The notes beneath the pieces were generated by a model that was given only the letters and a program-made list of their open reading frames with translations, searched no databases and was not told where the DNA came from. Of a DNA stretch of 64,000 nt, positions 31,141-41,187 are shown piece by piece. The translations under genes were made by a program, and so were the position numbers. Each line of letters opens with the position of its first letter. Positions within the stretch are counted from its first letter, which is position 1. The stretch comes from Agarophyton chilense (Eukaryota; Rhodophyta; Florideophyceae; Gracilariales; Gracilariaceae), in NCBI GenBank assembly GCA_030374765.1, contig JARGXX010000096.1, forward strand, positions 682,001-746,000, given 5' to 3'.

Positions 31141-32232
31141 ATGAGCGCGCCGTTGTACGCGGTGGCGCCCATGATGGACGTGACTGATCGTCACTTTCGC
31201 GTGTTGGCGCGGCTTATCTCGCGCCACGCCACGCTCTACACCGAGATGGTGGTGGATCGCACGCTGATTCACAACGCGTCGTTGCGACGCGACACGCTGC
31301 GTGTGCCGTCGTGCCCTGCGCAACGCCCGCTCGCGCTGCAGCTCGGCGGGTCGGTGCCGCACGAATTGGCTGCGGCCGCCGAGCTGGCCGCGTCGTTTCC
31401 GTACGATGAGCTCAACCTGAATTGCGGGTGTCCGTCGCCAAAAGTGGCCTCAAACGGGTGCTTTGGCGCGGCGCTTATGCGCGTGCCGCACGTGGTGGCA
31501 GATGCTTGTAATGCCATGCGACGTGTGCTTCCGTCGCATGTGGCAATCACTGTCAAGTGTCGTCTCGGCGTGGATGAGCTTGATTCGTACGAAGCGTTGC
31601 GTCACTTCGTGACGGTGGTGTCGGAGAGGGGCGGCGTTTCTCACTTCATCATCCACGCACGAAAGGCCATCTTGGGCGGACTGTCTCCGCAACAGAACCG
31701 CACCGTTCCGCCGCTCAACTACCACTTTGTGTACCAACTCATTCACCACTTTCCGCACCTGCGCTTCTCCATCAACGGCGGCTTCCACACGGTGCAACAC
31801 GTCAAACAACAATTGCAGCGCGGCGTGTACGGCGTCATGGTCGGACGCGCCGTCATGAATCGTCCATGGCACGCGCTGTGCGACGTGGACCACGTCGTAT
31901 ACAAGTGCACGTGTGCCACGTTGCAAAACCAACCACCAATCACGCGCCGCATCGTCATTGAGCAATATGTGCGCTATGCGCGCGCCGAAATGGACTGCTT
32001 CGGCTGTACGCCGCGCGCGTTGATGCGCCCTTTGCTCAACCTGTTCCACGGCGAGAGCAATGGAAAGCGCTTTCGTCGCGCCATTGACGACGGCTTGAAA
32101 GACCGTACGCTGCGCTTTGAGCACGTTGTGCAGCGCGCGTGCGCCGTGTTGCCGCCTCACGTGCTCGACGCTGTTCCGCCTTCGCTCAGCAGTAGCACCG
32201 CGTTTCAAACAGCCCCGCTTTCAAATTTTTGA
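31141..32232 (+). CDS. tRNA-dihydrouridine synthase, DusA type
   Basis: From ATG 31141 the protein is 363 aa and begins MSAPLYAVAPMMDVTDRHFR, the usual DusA start. An in-frame ATG at 31066 would add a basic leader suited to organelle import. The FMN barrel motifs are present: PLALQLGGSVPHELA, DELNLNCGCPSPKVASNG with catalytic Cys near residue 97, FGAALM, ITVKCRLGVDELDSYE, FIIHARKAILGGLSPQQNR, FSINGGF and GVMVGRAVMNRPW. The enzyme reduces uridine to dihydrouridine in tRNA D-loops using NADPH. The DusA group is bacterial-type in eukaryotic algae, so plastid or mitochondrial action is plausible. It ends only 120 bp before the next gene on the same strand. Confidence 0.9.
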   Translation: MSAPLYAVAPMMDVTDRHFRVLARLISRHATLYTEMVVDRTLIHNASLRRDTLRVPSCPAQRPLALQLGGSVPHELAAAAELAASFPYDELNLNCGCPSPKVASNGCFGAALMRVPHVVADACNAMRRVLPSHVAITVKCRLGVDELDSYEALRHFVTVVSERGGVSHFIIHARKAILGGLSPQQNRTVPPLNYHFVYQLIHHFPHLRFSINGGFHTVQHVKQQLQRGVYGVMVGRAVMNRPWHALCDVDHVVYKCTCATLQNQPPITRRIVIEQYVRYARAEMDCFGCTPRALMRPLLNLFHGESNGKRFRRAIDDGLKDRTLRFEHVVQRACAVLPPHVLDAVPPSLSSSTAFQTAPLSNF

Positions 32233-32354
32233 AAAAAACTCCACCTTTTCACCCCCAACTACCTAGTAGTAAACGCTGCCAACGCAAACGTCCGCCTTTG
32301 ACGCGTCTTTCTTCGTGCCCCCCGCTTGTGCCACCATTGCCATGTTCCACCACC

Positions 32355-34646
32355 ATGCTCTCCCCCCTCCCTCACAGACGCCACCAACGCCCGAGCGTCG
32401 TGTCCGCTCCTCCGAATCGCCCCATCGATGCGTCGCCTGCGTCGCCTGCGTCGCCTGCGTCGCCTGCCCCGCCGCTCCCGCGAAAGAGAAAGCGCCTCCG
32501 CTTTGATATCAACCTCCGACCCGTTCATGTGCCCTGCCCGCACCCCAAGCGCCCCCGACTTTCTGCGCTTCGCGTCGATCTCCGCCATCGAACCCGCTCG
32601 TCTTCGCCATCCGTCGCAAGCGCCGATGCGCAACAAGCCAAACCTTCGAACCGTCGCACCGCACGCGCGCCTCACGCCCGAACACTCTCGAACACCCTTC
32701 GTTCAGCTTCTTCACGCCCGCATCCGCGCCCCGGTCGCAGAGCCTCGCTTCCTCTTCAAACTTACGCTGCGACGCAACCGCCTCGCAAACACGCCGGAAA
32801 CACAGCGTTTCGAAAATTGAGTCACACCCTTATTGCAATCCCCATCGAGAACTCGGCTCAAATCCTGACCATCAAAAGTAACCAACGCTTGCAGCACCAC
32901 GCCGTTGGTAGTAATCCCGCCAATGCCAACCATTCCCCCGCTCTGCCACCGCCGCCCAAACGTGAGAGACGGAACCGATCGAATCACCCCGTGCCGCCCT
33001 CGAAGCTCGCGGAACCCATGTCGCGCAAGCGCTCGTCTGCGTTGCCCAAGCGCGCGCGCCCGCGTTTGCAAGTTGGGCCCCGTAGTGTTGAGCCAACGCC
33101 TCGCATTCAACCCTCGTCTGTCACGCGCAGCGCTTCTGCGCGTGCTCTCGCAAACAACTCCTTGCCGGATGCCGTGCGTCGAGGCAGCCGCCTGGGCGAC
33201 AGGCCGGCTGAGCGTGGAATTGGGCCCGCGCTTGATCCTGCCGTGGTCCATGAGGCAAAACAACCCGCGGTGGTCGCTCCTCAAGGAGCGCGAAGATCAA
33301 CCAGGCTTCGTAATTTGGGATCGAGACACCTTGCAAAGAACAACGAGGCGGAGAATACATCCCAACGTCCCTCTAGGACTCGAAATGAGTCCCAGAAGAA
33401 GGATGAGCTCTTGCTGAAAAGAGCAGACCGAAAACCACAAAAACACCAAGTAGCGAAGAGGAAAAGGCCAACTGTATCGAAAAGAAAGCCCGCATCCAGC
33501 GCTTCAGCTGCCAAACCCTCAGCCATAGCAAACCAAGAACGAAGGGGGGAGCAAAGAGCACCGAGGCGCTCGACTCGCGTGAAAGTTGCTGCTGCATCTG
33601 AGAAGCAAACTGAATCAGCAAACTCGAACCAGCCTTTCATTGCCGACACAGTAGTATCGAAGCGCAATGACCGGAATGGAAACTCCAAATCACTAAAGTC
33701 TGTGCGAAGAGATGAAAGCAAACAAGGCCCCAAGACTGAAACAAAGCCATACAAAACATCGGCGGTCAGATTTGCGGACACAACCACACCGGCATTGAGA
33801 CCTCGAAGGAATGTGTCTTTTGATGCGGAGTCCAAGACTGGTGGCGGTGCTGTGTTCGTTCGAGAAGTAGCGCTGGCGGAGAGCTGGTCCGCCAAACAGA
33901 GGAAGGAATTTGAAAGACAGCGAAATTGCGTTCCAGCGAATGAGCCTCGCTACTGGGAACTGGTGGCCGCCGGAGTGCAAGGGAAGACTGCTGCTCAGTG
34001 TCTGGAGTTGTGGGAGTCATCATGGGCTTCCCCGCTCGCTATGAAGAGGAAACAAGTGGGCTTCAGTGACGCTGGAAGTGAACCTCCGAAGAAGAAACCA
34101 AAAATGTCCACCCCGCAGGTCATCAAAAACTTCCAGAAAGCCTCGAAATCGAAGCGAGGGCGTAACACAGCCAAGTACAGAACGTCCCTTCGCCGCCTGG
34201 CGGATACGTTTGCCCGTGATACTGAAGACGATGCCCTCGAACCTGAAATAGCAACGCCCAAAATGGCATGCAAGTTGACGAGCACAAGGTTTGATGTGCC
34301 CGGCTTGCAAGATGGAACCCCCGGCACTGAAGTTCGTCAGAAGCGTCGAAACGCCGAAAAGGGTGGTGAGCTAGCAACCCCGGAGATCCTAAAGCGTGGC
34401 AAGTCCTTTGGCCTGAAGGAAGCGGACCAGTATGTTTCGTTGTTTAGACAGCGCCTGGGCACGGCAGCCATTGTGCCTACCACCAAGCAGGGCAAACCAG
34501 GTGTTCGACAGAATTTGGCAAAGAATCCCCCACCGAGCATTACAAAGGCCTGCAAGGTGTCTGACTGTGGCGATGGGACTTCTCTTTCTGACGCAGAGAG
34601 TTTACAGGATAGCGAATTGTCGTGTGACGGAGACCTGTTTTTCTGA
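32355..34646 (+). CDS. Large basic SANT/Myb-domain nuclear protein
   Basis: First in-frame ATG at 32355 gives 763 aa. The protein is strongly basic and mostly disordered, rich in Arg, Lys, Pro and Ser, with several NLS-like clusters (PRKRKRLRF, PKKKPKM). One folded element is clear: a SANT/Myb-like repeat at about 506-555 (WSAKQRKEFERQRNCVPANE, PRYWELVAAGVQGKTAAQCL), with the three regularly spaced aromatic residues of the fold. The C-terminal part has a helical segment (SFGLKEADQYVSLFRQRLG). The single divergent SANT in a long basic protein recalls MIS18BP1/KNL2 centromere-licensing factors, but I see no SANTA domain, so this is only a suggestion. No intron. Confidence 0.7.
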   Translation: MLSPLPHRRHQRPSVVSAPPNRPIDASPASPASPASPAPPLPRKRKRLRFDINLRPVHVPCPHPKRPRLSALRVDLRHRTRSSSPSVASADAQQAKPSNRRTARAPHARTLSNTLRSASSRPHPRPGRRASLPLQTYAATQPPRKHAGNTAFRKLSHTLIAIPIENSAQILTIKSNQRLQHHAVGSNPANANHSPALPPPPKRERRNRSNHPVPPSKLAEPMSRKRSSALPKRARPRLQVGPRSVEPTPRIQPSSVTRSASARALANNSLPDAVRRGSRLGDRPAERGIGPALDPAVVHEAKQPAVVAPQGARRSTRLRNLGSRHLAKNNEAENTSQRPSRTRNESQKKDELLLKRADRKPQKHQVAKRKRPTVSKRKPASSASAAKPSAIANQERRGEQRAPRRSTRVKVAAASEKQTESANSNQPFIADTVVSKRNDRNGNSKSLKSVRRDESKQGPKTETKPYKTSAVRFADTTTPALRPRRNVSFDAESKTGGGAVFVREVALAESWSAKQRKEFERQRNCVPANEPRYWELVAAGVQGKTAAQCLELWESSWASPLAMKRKQVGFSDAGSEPPKKKPKMSTPQVIKNFQKASKSKRGRNTAKYRTSLRRLADTFARDTEDDALEPEIATPKMACKLTSTRFDVPGLQDGTPGTEVRQKRRNAEKGGELATPEILKRGKSFGLKEADQYVSLFRQRLGTAAIVPTTKQGKPGVRQNLAKNPPPSITKACKVSDCGDGTSLSDAESLQDSELSCDGDLFF

Positions 34647-35377
34647 GATTGGAGGAGCTCGGCCCGTTGAAAGCGGCAACCCTTGTATATCTACTGCATA
34701 TAAAAGAGCAAGAACACATGTTCCTATTCTTACCACGTTGCCCTTTTTCGACAAAATGCTTTCTTACGAGTTCAAACTCTATGACTGTTTTCTGGAGAGC
34801 TGTGGCTGCCTAACTACCCTTAAGCAGGACTACCATTTTTGCAAGCGATTTAAACAGACGGGAACAGTTTTGTCACAGGTTTTAACGTCTTGCACCGACA
34901 AAGTTTAATAATTAGAAGGCTTCGCTAGAGCGTCGTGAAGTTAGTGAGGATGGAACTCATTTCCGTAGGGGACACGCACTTGTGTACTGCGGGGACTGCG
35001 AAGGGAAGAAAAGGCAAAAAAGGTTGCTGACTTTTTGTCCACGGTAACGATTTCCGTATAGGTGCCTGACAACCAAGCTTTTTGCAGCGTCATTGCCGTC
35101 GGAACGATCACTGGGCGGTAGATTTCGCGGCAGTGGAAGGGCAGCTACCCGCTACAGCGTGCCCGAGACATAAGAGGGTCGAGGTTGCATCTCAACAAAG
35201 TCTCAGACAACCCCAGGTGACATCGCGGGGCGCGGGGCGCCAAATGCTGAAAACAAGGAGAAGAAGCACTTCGTAATCATGCAGACATGCAGACAGACAA
35301 GTGCGTACCACCAAAAGCCAAGATGAACCGAACATTTCAGATACAAAAAAAAGTCATCGCGGCAGCAGTGGTAAGAT
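34647..35377. other. Intergenic region between convergent SANT and presenilin genes
   Basis: About 730 bp. I see no gene, RNA or repeat here; it should contain both 3' ends. Confidence 0.5.
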
Positions 35378-36814
35378 TTAGTGGAACAACAACTCATCAA
35401 AAAGACTGGCTGTAAAAGGTTGAAGAGTATATCGCGTTAGCACATAAGACAACAAACCAGCCGTTATGCTGATAGGCAATGCTGGCAAAGCCTTCTTACA
35501 AACAATAACAAGAAACAAAGTGGCACACAAACCAGCAAGAATGGCCACAAAACTAGTGACAGCAGTCATGACGCCAGTCTTACTAGCTTCAGCAACAAGA
35601 ATTGAGTAGAACACAAAATCTCCCAAGCCAAGCTTAAGATGAGTTCCAAGAGTTCCAATAGGAACCTCTTCCTTCGCTTCCTCTGCAGAGCTTGCGTTTG
35701 GTAGCGCTGTCGGTGGTCGGGGGGCGGGCGGTGCAGGTGGTGGAGACGATCTCATTGGAGGACGTATTGGGAATATCTTTCGAATGTATGCTGGCTTGGA
35801 AACTTGCGGGCTTCGTGAAACGTCTGCCGGAGAAAGTTCATCAATTTGCTGAGCTCGAGGCTGTTCTGTCACAGTTTGTGGCTGATCTGTCTGTGACTGT
35901 TCTACTGGCGGTTGAGGTTGTTCTGCCTGAGGCTGTTCTGCCTGAGGTTGTTCTGCCTGAGGTTGTTCTGCCTGAGGTTGTTCTGCCTGAGGTTGTGCTT
36001 CTCTATTTGCAGGTTGGATTTCGGTATCTGGCCCTGATGGTTTCGAGGACGGCGTCTTTGAACGCTCTCTGCCAGCGTCTCTCGGGTTGGTATCGTACAC
36101 AAGTGCCGGTAAGTCACCGCCGCGCTCGCGAGCAATCGCAACGAGTTTCTTTAGTGGCCCGCCAGGCCCCAGAACGGCATACAAGTCCCACACTACCAGA
36201 ACAGCCAGAACGGTCCATATGGACCATGAAGGAAGCGGTCGGAACACAAATGCCATTAAGGCGGACATGATGACCAAGTAAGCCTGGTTGATGACTCGCG
36301 GGACCGAACTGAAAATGGCGAAAAGACCGGTTACTGTGAAATTCCACATGGCTATGACCAACGTGATCCAATCGAGGTTAATACAATAGGAACGACAAAA
36401 GTCAAAGACGTACAGACCACCTATGTATCCGAAAATGACAAAAACAGCAAGGATAAGCCAGGCTTGGATAATCTTGTTGCGACCGGTCTTGTAAAGCCAA
36501 ACAATAAGAAAGGTGAAGATAACCATGAGTACGAAGAAAACAAGCGTGAAAGTTATTGCAACGATTGGAGTCTTTCCAGAAGAGTCCTCTCCAAGGGACT
36601 CGGGTGTGTCAAAAATACGGTTGTTGTAGTTCCGTTGGGTAGTATAATTACACTTTTGCGGATCTCCATGGCCATTGACAAACCACACAGCCAAAACCAT
36701 GCAAATCATGACGGGAGTTAACACCCTGGATATGGCGTTTGTCAAGGCGTCATGTTTAGAAATGGTTCGCGGTCGCCTTGTGCGCGGAGCACGTCGCAGA
36801 AGATTGCGAAACAT
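35378..36814 (-). CDS. Presenilin-type intramembrane aspartyl protease
   Basis: 478 aa with about nine hydrophobic segments. First catalytic Asp210 is in VVWDLYAVLGPGGPLKKLV (most presenilins have Tyr-Asp; here Trp-Asp). The large hydrophilic loop (about 222-390) carries five PQAEQ repeats (275-299), encoded by a 15-bp minisatellite at about 35930-36000, and a Pro-rich stretch. The second catalytic Asp399 is in KLGLGDFVFYS (GxGD), and the C-terminal PALP motif is at 444-447. Presenilin is the catalytic subunit of gamma-secretase in ER/endomembranes and is autocleaved in this loop. Non-catalytic roles are reported in plants. All diagnostic residues are intact. No intron. Confidence 0.93.
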   Translation of the reverse strand: MFRNLLRRAPRTRRPRTISKHDALTNAISRVLTPVMICMVLAVWFVNGHGDPQKCNYTTQRNYNNRIFDTPESLGEDSSGKTPIVAITFTLVFFVLMVIFTFLIVWLYKTGRNKIIQAWLILAVFVIFGYIGGLYVFDFCRSYCINLDWITLVIAMWNFTVTGLFAIFSSVPRVINQAYLVIMSALMAFVFRPLPSWSIWTVLAVLVVWDLYAVLGPGGPLKKLVAIARERGGDLPALVYDTNPRDAGRERSKTPSSKPSGPDTEIQPANREAQPQAEQPQAEQPQAEQPQAEQPQAEQPQPPVEQSQTDQPQTVTEQPRAQQIDELSPADVSRSPQVSKPAYIRKIFPIRPPMRSSPPPAPPAPRPPTALPNASSAEEAKEEVPIGTLGTHLKLGLGDFVFYSILVAEASKTGVMTAVTSFVAILAGLCATLFLVIVCKKALPALPISITAGLLSYVLTRYTLQPFTASLFDELLFH

Positions 36815-38907
36815 GTTTTACCGAGTTGCGGGTGCTGAACGGGGAACTTGTTGACACATGGAAGGGAAATGAGATGAAGAAGAACGGGAGGTAGACGACA
36901 ATTTCTGACAGGGGGCGGCTGAGAGGGGAGGCGTCGGGGGTGCGCAGGCGGGAGGAGGAACAGGTGGGTGGAGAGGGGGCGGCGGGGGGGGGGGCGCTTT
37001 CGGGTGTGTTGTGACGAAGAGGCACGCTTTGATTGGCGTGCGGGTGTAGCAAGCCGAGCACAGTACTTTGAACGCAGACTGTTGCACCCTGTGCTTTCTA
37101 GCACATGTCATTCTGTCAAGCCAGCGTGACAAACTGTCTTCGCGTAAATGGCACCTTTCGGGCTGCTGGAGGGCCACCGACGAATGCGCCAATGCGCGTT
37201 TTCATTGGCTCAGAACCATACATGTTGGTCCGCTATTTCACGTGGACACGTTTGACAGCGAGCTGTCTGACACCAAGCGATGAGCTCGTGGATGCCAGAG
37301 GCACAGCTGTGCGCGCTTTCCAGCAAGGCCACGTACCACCAAAACGGCTTTCTGGGGCGAGTGACGCTGTCTTACAACGAACGAAAGATGTTGCCATCTC
37401 CGTCACGCTTGCAGTATGCACTGCTGTCTGTTCTTTGTTTGTTGCAATTCGTTTCTTGTTGCGCGACATTTCATCGTCCCACGCATCGTTGAGACCACAT
37501 TACAGAAGCCGAGCGCAGAAGAGAGAGGAGGAGGGAGGAAGGGAAGAGATAAAAGGAAAGAAAGAAAGCGAGAGAAAGAGAGAGAGAGAAAGCTCGTGAA
37601 TTGGACGGTTGATGAAGGGGGGGTCTCAGCGGTTGTATTCATCTGAAACTTTCCCCTGAATTTGTGTTGTACCCATAGTCAATGAGCGAGTTCTTTGACA
37701 ACTATCGCACCGTTCACCGCCGCAGATGCTGATCTTGCCTGCCCCTATAAGTCTGTTTGTCTCTCCCCAAGTCTCGCATTCGGGGCGCTTTTAGTGTCCT
37801 TGAAAGGCGGCAAGTGCATGCCCCATGTCGAGTCGCCTGCAAATTTGGACGATTGTTTGAGATATTCTCTTGATACTTCACATACCGTGTCACGCCCTGT
37901 TGCAACCTACTTGGCGGCGTCTGAACTTGTATTACAGCGCTATTATCACTGCAACGGCAATCGTGACCGCATACAGACTTACTCTCGTGTAGATGGCATC
38001 CCTCCGTAACTTATCTACAAGCATGTGTGCCACTTCAGCACCTGGTATAAGTGGCGAAGTTCATTTCATACTCCCCCGACTTTCTTGCCGACGATGACCA
38101 ACGCTAGGCTAGCGAGACACCGATTGTAGCTGAGTGCTAAGCTTATCCCTCGGTGAACATCGAAACCCTCCTGTACGTAATTCACCCGCCCGCGAAGCCT
38201 TCAATGCTCTTTCAAATGGCACAAATGCTCCTCGCGATTGATGCAGCAGTGCATTGCGTGACTGCTTAGGTGGCTTCCACATCAAAAACCCACATCAGCA
38301 CGTGAACGTGGGTCATAGAACAAACAAACCGCCCACCAACCGCATCTTGGCTGCTCCATATCATCGACCGAATCGGCCCCTCTCACGCACCCACGCACCC
38401 ACGCACGGCATACAGCCTAAACCCGCCACGGGCTATCAAGTCAACCATGCTGTCTACTGTCGTGCGTGCATGCCGCCGATTTAGTCTTCCCAGTAGATAT
38501 CTGCAGTCGGGCATATGTTTAATTCGTTGCTTTCAATGCGGACAACCCACAAAAGGCCCTAAACCAAAACTGTATCGCATCCCTGTAAACCACGCTGAAC
38601 TTATCTTCCAAACATGTTTTTGAAGCTGGTGTTGCTGTCCACAGCCAATTTGCCCTGTGCGTCACGCTCTAATCGTCAAAGTCTGACGTGTTCATCGTAG
38701 ATATCTAATACCAACCTTTGGGTTCCGATAACCATTGCTTCCAGGCAAATTAAGCGCGCAGCTAGCTACCCTTCGGTAGATATCAACTTCTTAAATCATG
38801 TCTCGTTTTGCAATCTTCCACTTATTAGGGCCTCTGAGGTCGACCTGATTATTCCCCGTTTCCCCCCTCTAACCCCCGCGCCCCCGCCTGTCTTGCAGAC
38901 TCGCAGC
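36815..38907. other. Long intergenic region between presenilin and GH16
   Basis: About 2.1 kb, the widest gap in the gene island, between divergent genes. I see a G-run at 36981-36994, CCAAT-type boxes (GATTGGCG near 37031, CATTGGCTC near 37204), a purine-rich low-complexity tract (37520-37595) and a short ACGCACCC repeat (38393-38407). No reading frame here is convincing. A non-coding RNA cannot be excluded. Confidence 0.5.
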
Positions 38908-40767
38908 ATGGTTTTCCTCGCCCGTTTCGACATCGCTGTTGTCGTAGCAGTAGCACTCTCCGCCAGCGTAACATCCGCAATACCCCAACCCAACGTCCCT
39001 TGGAGCAACGAAGCGGACTTCGTCTATGACTTTAGGATATCGGATGAGTTCAATGGCAATCGACTGGATCTCTCCAAGTGGGATCCTCACGGAAAACGAA
39101 ATCCAGACACTCAATGTCCCAATTGGAACGGACCTTCTTCAAGTTCGCAGCTAGAATGGTCCACATTCTTCCCCACTACCACCGACCCGGACGGTGGCAC
39201 AGCGGAACTCTTCTACCAAGTAAGTGGTGGTCGACTAAAGCTTCGTACAGACAGCAAACCGCTCGAATACTTTGAGAAGCGCGAGTATTACTGTGATGCA
39301 AACACGTTCAAATGTAACCACAACGATCAGATCGACTGTTTCAGCACTGATTACAATGGTGTTCCATTCTACAAAGATGCCGAAAAAACGCAGTATGCCG
39401 GCATAACGCACGACAAGTGTAAAATTGAACCATACTGCATCCCGCATCCTGAGTTTGTTACCGGGAAATCACGAGTGTACAGCCGGCTAGTGGGGGCGCA
39501 TCTCACATCTAAGAGGTCGTTCAAGTACGGGTTTTTCGAGGTTGAAGTGCAGCTTGGTGATAATCCCGGAGTTGCGGCAGTATGGATGCACGACGATCAA
39601 ATGGTGAACGGCTTTTGTCGTTTCGTCGAAAACACCGATCCTAACAGTAGCAAGGACCGTTTGCTCGAGTGCCCCAGCGCCATTCGTTCGCGCAGATGGC
39701 AAGAGATAGACATGCTGGAAGCCATGAACAGCGCCATTCACCAGCAACTGTACGTGCCAAACATTCACGCGTTCGCCGGATACAAAGGAGAGTTCACCAG
39801 TGAAAGTGCTGTGGACAACGGAGACGGTAACATGGGAGGTGGACCCATTCTGGTGAAGAAATCAGTGTTTAATGAAAAGAAACCTAACTTTGGTGATGTG
39901 AGTGAGGCGGAGCGAATGCCGAATGACTGGCACTTTAGTTCGGGATCAGTGCACTCGTTGGATGCGGCTTGGAGCGCAGGTCGTCGGATTATAGGGTTGT
40001 ACTGGTCGCCGAAAGAAATCCGATTCCTAATCGATGGGGTCGAGGTGCAGCGCATTCGCAACACGATCATTCACCAGCCAATGTTGTTTGATCTGTCATA
40101 TTCATACAACGTACAATGGGCACAACAAACACCGACTTCGCCACAAATAGAGCAACCGTTTGAAATTCTATATGTTCGACGGTGGGATGTGTACACTGCA
40201 GACGGACTGGACCCACCCAGCTCGTTGGCTCTCAACGAAAAGATGAGTGGGTTCGACAATCGGTACGGTGAACAGTTACTGGGCATGTTCCAACGATTCC
40301 CAACCAACGACGACAACACATTCTCAGAGGTGTTTGCAGAGAGGGACACGATTGAGCAGATCCAGGACTCGATCCCGAGCAACGCAGAGTCGTCGTCGAG
40401 AACACTCACGAGCCTGCAATCGCGGCTGTTGCAAAGCGATGAGGCGATGCTTCGCACCGGAGAGATGGACTACCTGCTAAGCGAACGGCTTGTGAACGAG
40501 ACGCTGTTCACAGTGCGCCAAGGGAAGAAACTGAAGAAAGCCGGCGGCGTCGGGAACAAGCGCTTCTCCAAGGCGCGCGGCAAGCTGAACGCGGCGCAAC
40601 GTCGCATCGCGCTTAGCTACGCGTCCCGCTCGGCGGCGGTGACGAACGGGAAAGCAGCGCTGCTACAAGACCCGGAGACTACAGTATTCGAGTTCGCCAA
40701 CCCGCACAGCAACGGAGCAGGGTGGGCCACGCGCGATGGTCTGGGGACGGATAGCAGTGTGGCGTAA
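38908..40767 (+). CDS. Secreted glycoside hydrolase family 16 protein
   Basis: First ATG in frame at 38908 gives 619 aa with a clear signal peptide (MVFLARFDIAVVVAVALSAS, cleavage near VTSA). Residues about 30-430 form a GH16 jelly roll: FRISDEFNGNRLDLSKWDP, YGFFEVEVQLGDNPGVAAVW, and the catalytic motif EIDMLE with nucleophile Glu266, Asp268 and acid/base Glu271. Additional Cys and an insertion (about 130-175) are present. The C-terminal 180 residues are helical and basic, with no recognised domain. GH16 includes agarases, carrageenases, porphyranases, laminarinases and transglycosylases; EIDMLE without a bulge suits several of these. Remodelling of matrix galactan is the likely role in a red alga, but the substrate cannot be read from the sequence. 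Confidence 0.82.
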   Translation: MVFLARFDIAVVVAVALSASVTSAIPQPNVPWSNEADFVYDFRISDEFNGNRLDLSKWDPHGKRNPDTQCPNWNGPSSSSQLEWSTFFPTTTDPDGGTAELFYQVSGGRLKLRTDSKPLEYFEKREYYCDANTFKCNHNDQIDCFSTDYNGVPFYKDAEKTQYAGITHDKCKIEPYCIPHPEFVTGKSRVYSRLVGAHLTSKRSFKYGFFEVEVQLGDNPGVAAVWMHDDQMVNGFCRFVENTDPNSSKDRLLECPSAIRSRRWQEIDMLEAMNSAIHQQLYVPNIHAFAGYKGEFTSESAVDNGDGNMGGGPILVKKSVFNEKKPNFGDVSEAERMPNDWHFSSGSVHSLDAAWSAGRRIIGLYWSPKEIRFLIDGVEVQRIRNTIIHQPMLFDLSYSYNVQWAQQTPTSPQIEQPFEILYVRRWDVYTADGLDPPSSLALNEKMSGFDNRYGEQLLGMFQRFPTNDDNTFSEVFAERDTIEQIQDSIPSNAESSSRTLTSLQSRLLQSDEAMLRTGEMDYLLSERLVNETLFTVRQGKKLKKAGGVGNKRFSKARGKLNAAQRRIALSYASRSAAVTNGKAALLQDPETTVFEFANPHSNGAGWATRDGLGTDSSVA

Positions 40768-41187
40768 GGAAGAGGGGTGCGTGCGGAACGAAGTATTTGG
40801 TTACGAGCTGTTGTTGTAGCCGCGTGTAAACGAGATGCCCGTTGAAAACTAGTGTTTGCCATTTGTGTGAGAGCGCTCACACACGCGCCGTCCACAGATT
40901 TTTTCCGTCCGCCGCTCCCGATTGGCTGCGCTTTCTATCTGTCCCATTCGCCGCGACGCAACTCCATATCACATGATGACACTGCCACTACCACCAACGC
41001 TCCTGCGCCGCCACCACCCCCCCCCCCCCCCCCCTCTCTTCCTCTGCCCTACTCCCCTACCCTACTCATCTTCCCCTTGAGCCCGTTCGCTTCCGCTTCT
41101 CCGTGCGCTTCCCCGCGCTCTTCCGCTCCCCCCTACCGCTCCCTCTTTTCCCCCCGCGCCCAACCCCGCCGCCGCCGCCGCGTCGCC

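Noticed and set aside
37105-37646. ORFs of 164 and 76 codons between presenilin and GH16
   Set aside because: Low-complexity purine-rich coding, no recognisable motif, and overlapping frames on both strands.
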